64,000 nt of DNA from Solidesulfovibrio magneticus RS-1 (GTDB taxonomy: Bacteria > Desulfobacterota > Desulfovibrionia > Desulfovibrionales > Desulfovibrionaceae): assembly GCF_000010665.1 (NCBI RefSeq), contig NC_012796.1:3377501-3441500 (forward strand), given 5' to 3'. Positions within the stretch are counted from its first letter, which is position 1; the number at the start of each line of letters is the position of its first letter. Of this stretch, positions 19,039-26,510 are shown piece after piece. The notes beneath the pieces are model-generated. The model was not told the origin of the DNA, made no database searches, and saw only the letters and a program-made list of their open reading frames with translations. A program made the position numbers and the translations under genes.

Positions 19039-20238
19039 ATGGCTTTGAAATATCAAATAATGCTGCCGTTACTCATGCTCCTTGCCCTCCTCGGCACGTG
19101 GATGACGGTTGGCAAGGTCTATGCTTCAGAAATAAAGGAGAACTCAGGTCTTCTGGCCCAGCGGTGGCCGCCACCCGATGCGTATCCCGCGAGACCAAAA
19201 GGTCCTCAACCCAACCCTCCACCAAGATTAGGGCAAGACGACAGAGGCAGGCCACCTGGGCCATGGCCACATAGGCCCGGCATGCCACCACCTCCTCCCC
19301 CGGGTCGTGGATCGCCTGATCGCCGACCGCCCGAACCTCCCCCCAGACTTGGGCAGGATGGCTGGAGAAGACCGCCAGGCCCATTGCCACAGACGCCCGG
19401 CATGCCCCCTCCAAACTTGGGCTGGGGTTTTCCCGGATCACCAGCATCCGAACCAAGGCAGGACGGCAGGAGAAATGCTGTTGCGTCAGAGACAGAACAA
19501 CCGGTCCAGAAACACATCCCCCCCGCAGTCATTCCCTCTGGGGAAACACCGGACCAACGCCGCGACAGTGAACAGACGTCCATGACACATCCAAAGCCCA
19601 ACCCCAGCCCACAGCCTGAAACAATGGCAGACCTTACCAGAAGGTTCAGCAGTTCGCCAATTTTTATCGCGACTGGCCTCGCTACGGGCTGCGCTGCAAC
19701 TATTGTTTATTTGTATATCATGATTTGCAAACGCAAGAACCGTCAAGAAGAAACTCTTCGTGAAGAAGCTGCACAAACATCTTCACACAACTTTCAAGAT
19801 CGAGTTAAAATGGATCACGAAGAACAGATCAGAAAGAATCTTGAGGATCAAAGCAATGCCTATTTACAGCGGGAAGCCGCTCGACGTCAACGTCAAAAGC
19901 ACAATGAATTTCTTAATGAATCTTGGCAACGTGCTCAAAGAAAACGACAAGAAAAAAAAGAACGAACGGAAACACATAACCATGAACAGAAAGATAACAA
20001 CCAACAAAAAGCCTCGAGAACGGCAGATCATCGAGACATATCGCATGACAAAAAGTGGGCGTGTTCGATTCTCGGTGTTAATTTACGGGCCTCTCCAAGA
20101 GAAATAAAACGATCATACATTAAAATGATAAAAAAAACCCACCCAGACAAGGCAAGCTCTATAAACAAAGCCACGGAAGCCGAGTTTCTGGAAAAAGCAA
20201 AGCTCATCAATGTTGCCTATGACATTATGAAGAAATAA
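19039..20238 (+). CDS. Membrane-anchored J-domain protein with Pro-rich exterior (copy 1)
   Basis: 399 residues. A signal peptide (residues 1-31, ending VYAS) is followed by an extracytoplasmic region very rich in Pro, Gly and Arg (about 40-200, repeated RPGMPPPPPP/PRLGQD/RPPGP units). A transmembrane helix follows (about 216-235), then a positive stop (CKRKNR), a charged coiled-coil linker (about 240-335) and a C-terminal J domain with the HPD motif (IKKTHPDKASS, about 340-398). Topology predicts the J domain in the cytoplasm, recruiting DnaK to a membrane site. Most J proteins have the J domain N-terminal. The start follows GGCGAGATAGAT. Confidence 0.85.
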   Translation: MALKYQIMLPLLMLLALLGTWMTVGKVYASEIKENSGLLAQRWPPPDAYPARPKGPQPNPPPRLGQDDRGRPPGPWPHRPGMPPPPPPGRGSPDRRPPEPPPRLGQDGWRRPPGPLPQTPGMPPPNLGWGFPGSPASEPRQDGRRNAVASETEQPVQKHIPPAVIPSGETPDQRRDSEQTSMTHPKPNPSPQPETMADLTRRFSSSPIFIATGLATGCAATIVYLYIMICKRKNRQEETLREEAAQTSSHNFQDRVKMDHEEQIRKNLEDQSNAYLQREAARRQRQKHNEFLNESWQRAQRKRQEKKERTETHNHEQKDNNQQKASRTADHRDISHDKKWACSILGVNLRASPREIKRSYIKMIKKTHPDKASSINKATEAEFLEKAKLINVAYDIMKK

Positions 20239-20582
20239 AGTCGCAGACGACGAGCTGTTTTTCACACGTCGACGAAGGTGAACCTGGGAGCCTATCAGAC
20301 ATCAACGCCAGCGAGGTTGAGAGGACACCTCACTGGCATGCTCAGTACCAAAATGGGGACCGTCTGCCCAAAATTTTACCCGCGCAACACAGCCCGACCA
20401 GAAAAACCCGCAAATCCGGGCCATCTCCCCAGCCGTCTGCCCGTACACGGGCCAACGTCTGCCCAAATGTTATCCAAAATTCCCACGTTATCCTGTAGGG
20501 TTGGCCAAGATGTTATCCAGCCCGGTTATCCACATGATAAAAGGGGCCAGGCCAAATACGACCTAACCCCTTGAATTAATTC

Positions 20583-20627
20583 TGGTGCGCCCAGCAGGAC
20601 TCGAACCTGCGGCCGTCTGCTTAGAAG
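20583..20627 (-). tRNA. 3' half of tRNA-Arg(UCU), attachment-site remnant
   Basis: On the minus strand it runs from the anticodon loop (CTTCTAA, anticodon TCT) through the anticodon 3' stem, the T arm (GCAGG TTCGAGT CCTGC), the acceptor strand TGGGCGC, and ACCA. The 5' half, including the complementary acceptor and anticodon strands, is absent; AT-rich sequence follows instead. It is therefore a non-functional fragment of the type left when elements integrate into a tRNA gene. Confidence 0.88.
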
Positions 20628-20803
20628 GCCGCCCTTGAATTTTTAATATACTGAAATTATTTGATTTTTTAGCAGAAATACTGCCGCCCCTTGGACAAAA
20701 TCGATCCTCGCGGGGACATTTCCGTTTCTCCAGAGTTTATCCAAAATCCCGGTTATCCAGGGCTGGAGAACCTATTTCAGCGTTATTCGGTAGAGAACTT
20801 CGC
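20617..20803. repeat. att-type repeat, copy 1
   Basis: It begins with the tRNA core CTGCTTAGAAGGCCGC and continues through GGACAAAATCGATCCTCG, CTCCAGAGTTTATCCAAAATC and GGAGAACCTATTTCAGCG to GTTATTCGGTAGAGAACTT. Relatives lie at 21894-22078, 28594-28772 and 52856-53032. Confidence 0.88.
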
Positions 20804-20955
20804 CCCCTCCTGACCCTGGTCCATTGCAAGCCAGACTCATACCGCCAAGTTGGTGTCCAAGAGAACCCTAGGCTAATCCATCTGATCAATAAACAATCTT
20901 TACAAAACTAGCAAGAATTGATACTTTTCAAAAAACCAAATATCTAGGTGTCTAC

Positions 20956-21669
20956 ATGAATATCAAATCATTCTTGACGTACTTAAAAAAACATTTCAAT
21001 GCAAAGAACGAAAATGAATTGGCCACAAAACTAAATATTTCTCAAGCTAATTTTTCACAATGGAAGAACACAGAAAATATTCCACATACTTCCATAGCAA
21101 ATATCTTGAATTGTAGTCTTAAAAATTACGCAGAGAACTGCATTAAATCAATTATAGAGTTTCACCCCATCAATTGTGTTGGAGATTCAAATCTTCGTTT
21201 TTTAAACAAAAATGACCCACAAAACAACGTAATTATCCAAGAGCTTGAAAAGCACAAAGGCGTATATACATTTTACGACTCATATGGCAAACTCATATAT
21301 GTAGGAAAAACAAAACAACAAGTGTTATACAAAGAAATGACGACCGCCTTCAACAAAGAAAGCAAGCACTTGTTCATGTGGTGCGTGGACCACCATTGCA
21401 ACCAAGCCCTGACAACAAATAAACAAATTCGGAAAAAATACGTCTACTTACATGATATTGCTAAATATTTCTCTGCATATCGGGTTGAAACCAAGTTGAT
21501 AGATGTAGTCGAGGCGTTATTAATTAGAGTTTCAGCCAACAATAATATTAACATTAAGATGGAAACGTTATCTGGCATCTATCCGCCAGCATGTAAAACA
21601 AATAAAAGGCCACGCCTCTCCTTCACAGGACGACGTGGGCCTTCCTGCACACTATTCCTGCAGCACTAA
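20956..21669 (+). CDS. HTH repressor-like domain fused to GIY-YIG domain
   Basis: 237 residues. Residues 1-70 form a phage CI-type HTH (FLTYLKKHFNAKNENELATKLNISQANFSQWKNTENIP). Residues 98-200 contain a GIY-YIG nuclease core (KGVYTFYDSYGKLIYVGKT, then a basic helix and VETKLIDVVEALLIR with the candidate catalytic Glu). I know of no well-described protein with this pairing. The last 25 codons run through a terminator-like stem-loop (21604-21645), so the original stop may have been lost. It is AT-rich and lies alone between two att-type repeats. Confidence 0.75.
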   Translation: MNIKSFLTYLKKHFNAKNENELATKLNISQANFSQWKNTENIPHTSIANILNCSLKNYAENCIKSIIEFHPINCVGDSNLRFLNKNDPQNNVIIQELEKHKGVYTFYDSYGKLIYVGKTKQQVLYKEMTTAFNKESKHLFMWCVDHHCNQALTTNKQIRKKYVYLHDIAKYFSAYRVETKLIDVVEALLIRVSANNNINIKMETLSGIYPPACKTNKRPRLSFTGRRGPSCTLFLQH

Positions 21670-22507
21670 GGCAATTCTCACCTATTTAGGCTGTCTGAAA
21701 AAAGAGTGCTATGCAGCCGTTCTCAGTATCTGCCTCGGGGTGAGCCAAGCCGCCTTAGTGGGCTGCTCCTGGTCTGATGCGTCGGGGAGCTCTCGCACCC
21801 AGCAATCTGCCTTTTGGGAAGATGCGACCTGCCCTATTTATTTCAAGAATTCAGTGTTATTTTAGCATGTTAGGCAATTACAAAAACATCAATCTGCTTA
21901 GAAGGCCGCTCTTGAATTTTTAATACATTGAAATCATTTAATTTTTCAACAGAAAAACTGCCGCCCCCTGGACAAAATCGATCCTCACTGGGACATTCCC
22001 GGTTCTCCAGAGCTTATCCAAAATCCCGGTTATCCAGGGTTGGAGAACCTATTTCAGCGTTATCCGGTAGAGAACTTTCGCTCAGTCCCCATCACCCATT
22101 TATGACTCGGTACATACTGCTGGAATCACCTGACACTTCTCTTCGCGGAACAGGCACGATAGGGACAAATCCCTATCCGATGCGGAGAGTTCAAGGAGAA
22201 ATCGGTATATAAATGAACAGTCACATCTATATGATTAGAAAGAAACGCACCTCATAATTCAAATTACAACATCGACACCAAAAAATGAATCCTCATCATC
22301 CAAGGCCAACAAAGGGCTAGATTTCCAACCCAGGGCAGTGTATTAAAAGCAACAATCTTTGCCGGACAGATTGTTGAAAATGTCATGCTTGTTGTTGCAT
22401 TACAACTTGCTTGTTATCTTTTCTTCCAAATTGTATTACAATACCAGCCGTCAAAAAACGGCTCTAAAGAAAGATCACTACCAGGCAGTGATCCCGAGAG
22501 CGGTGTT
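21670..22507. other. Non-coding DNA with att-type repeat, copy 2
   Basis: 21798-22078 is a repeat unit. The rest holds the leader of the autotransporter gene with two perfect hairpins: CAACAATCT/AGATTGTTG (22350-22376) and GATCACT/AGTGATC (about 22473-22493). Either could regulate the gene that follows. No gene is seen. Confidence 0.6.
21798..22078. repeat. att-type repeat, copy 2 (extended)
   Basis: About 280 bp are repeated at 28498-28772 exactly 6,700 bp away. It includes CCCAGCAATCTGCCTTTTGG, TCAAGAATTCAGTGTTATTT, the tRNA core CTGCTTAGAAGGCCGC and the TTATCCAAAATCCCGGTTAT segment. The pair brackets the autotransporter/phosphatase block. Confidence 0.9.
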
Positions 22508-24457
22508 ATGATCAAAATAAAACAATTCGTCCTGATCGCAAACTTTCTTGCCTTTGCCGCTCTCGGCATGCCCAATCCGACTGGCGCAACTGGATTATTC
22601 AATCAATACGTCGGCTTTGGCGACAGCACTTTGGACAGCGGCTATTTTCGCTACAACACCACGGGGAGTGCGACACAAGATGCAGAGATCGCCGCCGCCG
22701 TGGCGGGCGGAGCCAGCGGCGCGTTCGTCGGGCCCGGGGTGATGAATTCCACCATGCTGGCGGCACGGTTCGGCCAATACGGCGGGCCTGTTGGCGGCGG
22801 CGGATTCAACTTCGCCAATGGCGGAGCCTTTTCCGCGCCACTGCGCGCTTCCGACAGCTCCCCGGCCCTTTCCGGCGTGTCCGCACTCACAAACGTGGCC
22901 ACCAACCAGCAGATCCAGAACTATCTGGCCTCCGTTGGCGGCATAGCCAATCCCAACGGCCTCTATGTGGTGAAAACCGGTGACAACGACCTGCAGTTCC
23001 TGCGCTACATGGGGTCGACCTGGGCCGCCGCCAACCCCAACTTCCTGCCCGATCTGGCCATCGGCCAGGCTGCCAACGTGGCGCTCCTGCAAGCGGCCGG
23101 GGCGCGCACCATCCTGGTGCCCAATTCGTACAACGATGCCGTGTTCGCCGGCCTGGGCGGGGCCATCGCCTCGGAAAACATGGACCTGTACCAGACCTCC
23201 CGGTCGTATGGGATGATGCGTTGGACGAGCCTGACCGCGTTCGGCGTGCGTTATGTTCCCGCCGACATCGACAGTCTGATGCGCTTCGTCGTGTTCAATC
23301 CCACCCTGTTCGGGTTCACTCCTTCCTCGGTACTGTCGTCCAATACGCTCTCCCCGTCGATTTCCCCGCTGCTCGTCAGTTGGGCCGACGTCACCCCCAG
23401 CCAGTTGCAGACCAACCTTTTCATCGGTGCAAACGGCGTGCATTTCACCACGGCCGGCCAGCAGATAGAGTCGGATTACGAAGCGAGCCTGCTGACGGCC
23501 CCGAGCCTCATGTCCCTTTTGGCCGAGGCTCCGGTCCAGGGCGGCCTGGCCCGCGCGGCCGTCATCCAGGGCCAGATCGACCTGTCCGGACAGCATCGCG
23601 GCCCCACGGGCATCAACATCTGGATCGGCGGCGGCGGCGGCGCCCTGACGCTCAAGAATTTTTCCGGCCTGACCGATGTTTCCGGCACGCCGTTTACGGG
23701 CTCGGCGGGCGTGGACTACCAGATGCCGTCCGGACTCATCGTCGGCGCGGCCTTCACGGCCGGGACCATGACCCAGCACTTCTCCATCGGCGGCGGCCAC
23801 TTCGACCAGAACGATCAGGCCATAAGTCTCTATTCCGCCTACCAGGCCGGACCGGTCTGGGGCAATGTCGTGGCTTCCTGCGGCTGGCAGCAGGACAAGA
23901 TCGCCCGCGACGTGACGCTTGGCCTTTTTACCGACAGCAACAGCGCCACGACCACGGGAACGTCCCTGGCACTGGCCCTTCGTGCCGGCGGCGACATCCG
24001 CCTGGGACCGGTCACCACCGGCCCGGTGGCCGGCCTAGTGCTGCAACGGGTGCGCATCAGAGGTTTCGCCGAATCAGGGACCAGCGGCGGACTAACCGGC
24101 AGCAACGGCGTCACGGCCCTGTCGTTTGGCGAACAGTTACGAGATTCGGCCATAAGCCAGCTCGGCTGGCGCGCCTCGGTCGACGTGGGCGACTGGCGGC
24201 CGTTCGTGGAAGCCAAATGGAACCATGAGCTGGTCGACCAAAGCGACCGCAAGGTCAAGGCCGCGCTCACGTCGACGACGGCCGCGCCCTACTCCATGGC
24301 CGCCGCCCCGGTAAAATCGGATTGGGCCACGGCCTCGGTGGGCACTTCCTACAAGATCAGCGAAAGGGTGATGGTGCGGGGCTCGGCTTCGGCCATGGCC
24401 TTTAATGCGCAGACCGTCAGCTACGGTGGCGATGTGGGCGTAAGCGTCAGCTTTTGA
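22508..24457 (+). CDS. GDSL-type esterase autotransporter
   Basis: 649 residues from the ATG before IKIKQFVLIANFLAFAALG, a signal peptide; the longer upstream frame lacks a good start. The passenger (about 30-370) is GDSL-like: block I GFGDSTLDSGYF with the nucleophile Ser near residue 38, a YVVKTGDNDLQ segment, and NGVHFTTAGQQ as block V with the catalytic His. The C-terminal about 260 residues form an outer-membrane beta-barrel ending in VSF. It should display an esterase/lipase on the cell surface. It is GC-rich, in contrast to its flanks, and the first of three extracytoplasmic hydrolases in this block. Confidence 0.88.
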   Translation: MIKIKQFVLIANFLAFAALGMPNPTGATGLFNQYVGFGDSTLDSGYFRYNTTGSATQDAEIAAAVAGGASGAFVGPGVMNSTMLAARFGQYGGPVGGGGFNFANGGAFSAPLRASDSSPALSGVSALTNVATNQQIQNYLASVGGIANPNGLYVVKTGDNDLQFLRYMGSTWAAANPNFLPDLAIGQAANVALLQAAGARTILVPNSYNDAVFAGLGGAIASENMDLYQTSRSYGMMRWTSLTAFGVRYVPADIDSLMRFVVFNPTLFGFTPSSVLSSNTLSPSISPLLVSWADVTPSQLQTNLFIGANGVHFTTAGQQIESDYEASLLTAPSLMSLLAEAPVQGGLARAAVIQGQIDLSGQHRGPTGINIWIGGGGGALTLKNFSGLTDVSGTPFTGSAGVDYQMPSGLIVGAAFTAGTMTQHFSIGGGHFDQNDQAISLYSAYQAGPVWGNVVASCGWQQDKIARDVTLGLFTDSNSATTTGTSLALALRAGGDIRLGPVTTGPVAGLVLQRVRIRGFAESGTSGGLTGSNGVTALSFGEQLRDSAISQLGWRASVDVGDWRPFVEAKWNHELVDQSDRKVKAALTSTTAAPYSMAAAPVKSDWATASVGTSYKISERVMVRGSASAMAFNAQTVSYGGDVGVSVSF

Positions 24458-24551
24458 CGCGCTGGAGAGTCGTTTGTCCCTCGCGGCGAGCCTCTGCCGC
24501 AGCAGCGGCGACTGCTTGATCTTTTCATCGTGCTGGCGCACCGGAGAAACC

Positions 24552-26285
24552 ATGGCCTTGACGAGAAGAGCCTTCCTGAAGACCGGTGTCGCCGGCGCGG
24601 CCTGTATTGCCTGCGGCGCATACGCCATGCCGGGCCCGCATCCTGCGGCCGCCGCGACGATTCCCTGGACCAGCCTGGAGCGGACGGTGATTGCCGTCCC
24701 CGTGCCCGTCGCGTCGCCCGCCCTGCCGCCAACGGACATCGCCCAATTCGCGCGGTACGGCTATGGCGTCTGGCAGTATGGCCCGGGGCTGGCCTGCCAG
24801 AAGAGGCTGGACCTTATGCCGTCCGGCTACAGCGGTCAGGGCGTGACCCCGGAGGCGCGGCTGGTCCGCTTTTTCACCATCAGCGACATCCACCTGACGG
24901 ACAAGGAATCGCCGGCCCAGTTGATCTGTCTCGGCCTCGCGAAACATATCTCCTCGGCCTATTCCCCGGTCATGCTGTACACCACCCAGGTGTTCGACGC
25001 GGCCGTGCGGACCATTAATGCCCTCGACACCCAAGATCCCCTCGATTTCGGCCTCTCCCTGGGCGATGCCTGCAACAGCACCCTCTACAACGAACTGCGC
25101 TGGTACGTCGACATCCTGGACGGCAAGCCCATCACCCCCAGCAGCGGCGCCCATGCCGGGGCCGACGCCATCGACTACCAGAAACCCTTCCAGTCCGCCG
25201 GGCTTCACAAGTCGATCCCCTGGTACCAGGCCATCGGCAATCACGATCATTTCTGGCTGGGCTCGGCCCCGGTGGACGACTATTTGCGCCAGGCCTGCCT
25301 CGGCGATACGGTGCTCAACCTGGGAAACATCCTGGCCGACGGCATGGACAGCCGGGGCTTTTATATGGGGACCATCGACGGCAGCACCCCGCACGGCTCG
25401 GTGATCGATTCCGGGCCGGTGGCCGAATTCGCCGCCCCGCCCAAGGTCGCCCCAGACCCCGACCGCCGGCCGCTGACGCGCAAGGAATGGATGGGCGAAT
25501 TTTTCAAGACGTCCTCAAAGCCGGTCGGCCATGGCTTCAGCCAAGCCAACGTCGATGCAGACTTTGCCTGCTACAGCTTCGAGCCCAAGTCGGAGGTGCC
25601 GCTGAAGGTGATCGTCCTTGACGATACCCAACAAAACGAGGACTTTTCCGGCCGGGAGTTCCTCTGGCACGGCAGCGTGGACCAGAAGCGCTGGGATTGG
25701 CTGGTCGGCGAACTGGACAAGGGGCAGGCCGAGGGCAAACTCATGATCATCGCCGCCCACATCCCCATTGGCGTGGAAAAGCCGGGCGCGTTCATGAGCT
25801 GGTGGGGCAAGGCCTACGTCTCGGAGGAAGCGCTTTTTGCCAAGCTGCACAGCTATCCCAATCTCCTCCTGTGGCTGGCCGGACACCGCCATTACAACAC
25901 GGTCACGGCTTTTCCCTCCCCGGACCGGATGCGGCCGGAACTCGGCTTCTGGCAGGTCGAGACCGCCTCGTTGCGGGATTTCCCCCAGCAATTTCGCACC
26001 TTCGACATCGTGCGCAACAGCGACGACACCGTCTCCGTCGTGACCATCAATGCCGGTCCCCAGCTTGAGGACGGCTCGCTGGCCGCCGTGTCGCGCGGCC
26101 ATGCCATAGCAGCCCTGCAACTCATCATGAACCCGGCTATCTCCTCCAACCCCATGCTCTATCTGCCCACGGGATCGTACAACGGGGAGCTGGTCGTGGG
26201 GTTGAGCCCGGAGATGCAGGCGAAGCTGCAAACACACGGCACGCCGATCCCGGCAAAAACGGCCCCGGCGACAACCGGGGCCTAA
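24552..26285 (+). CDS. Tat-exported calcineurin-like metallophosphoesterase
   Basis: 577 residues. The ATG at 24552 follows GGAGAAACC and opens a Tat signal peptide (TRRAFLKTGVAGAACIACGAYA). The metal-binding motifs of the metallophosphoesterase fold are present in order: SDIHL (about 112), LGDAC (about 170), AIGNHDHF (about 230), AAHIP (about 402) and AGHRHYN (about 443). It would hydrolyse phosphoesters in the periplasm; the substrate is unknown. It resembles the long RPA4764-type family by memory. It lies 94 bp after the autotransporter gene. Confidence 0.88.
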   Translation: MALTRRAFLKTGVAGAACIACGAYAMPGPHPAAAATIPWTSLERTVIAVPVPVASPALPPTDIAQFARYGYGVWQYGPGLACQKRLDLMPSGYSGQGVTPEARLVRFFTISDIHLTDKESPAQLICLGLAKHISSAYSPVMLYTTQVFDAAVRTINALDTQDPLDFGLSLGDACNSTLYNELRWYVDILDGKPITPSSGAHAGADAIDYQKPFQSAGLHKSIPWYQAIGNHDHFWLGSAPVDDYLRQACLGDTVLNLGNILADGMDSRGFYMGTIDGSTPHGSVIDSGPVAEFAAPPKVAPDPDRRPLTRKEWMGEFFKTSSKPVGHGFSQANVDADFACYSFEPKSEVPLKVIVLDDTQQNEDFSGREFLWHGSVDQKRWDWLVGELDKGQAEGKLMIIAAHIPIGVEKPGAFMSWWGKAYVSEEALFAKLHSYPNLLLWLAGHRHYNTVTAFPSPDRMRPELGFWQVETASLRDFPQQFRTFDIVRNSDDTVSVVTINAGPQLEDGSLAAVSRGHAIAALQLIMNPAISSNPMLYLPTGSYNGELVVGLSPEMQAKLQTHGTPIPAKTAPATTGA

Positions 26286-26510
26286 ACGCCACGCCTGCGT
26301 CACAAGCCAGTCCCGGCTTTGCGGTGCGCCCGGATTTGCCGGAGGCGCTGCGGGGAACCGGCTCGGCCAGGGGCGGCGTGGAGATATTTCCCTGGCGTTG
26401 CCTGTACGGGCAAGCGGACAGGCATGGTTTGGGTCGCTGCGTTTTCGAGGCAGGAATTCTTTGCGTATGGGTGGCGTGACGCCAAAAGCATGGGAAAATA
26501 AGGCAGACCG

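Larger units (their letters stand above)
17067..20628. repeat. 3.56 kb duplication, copy 1
   Basis: Collinear with 49306-52867 at a constant offset of 32,239 bp with no net indel. It contains the integrase 3' end, hemerythrin, GGDEF and J-domain genes, and ends with a tRNA-Arg 3' half. Most of it differs only by scattered substitutions; one segment of the GGDEF gene is clearly more diverged. Confidence 0.95.
20239..20955. other. Non-coding DNA with attachment-site repeat, copy 1
   Basis: 20239-20580 is non-coding and repeated at 52478-52819, with several TTATCC words (TGTTATCC, GGTTATCC). The tRNA-Arg fragment and its attached repeat (20583-20803) follow. 20804-20955 carries the leader of the HTH/GIY-YIG gene. 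I see no gene here. Confidence 0.7.

Noticed and set aside
20583-20627. A functional tRNA-Arg gene
   Set aside because: Only the 3' half is present; no complementary 5' acceptor or anticodon strand is found upstream on the minus strand.
22595-23800. 401-codon minus-strand frame
   Set aside because: Antisense shadow of the GDSL autotransporter; no domain pattern.
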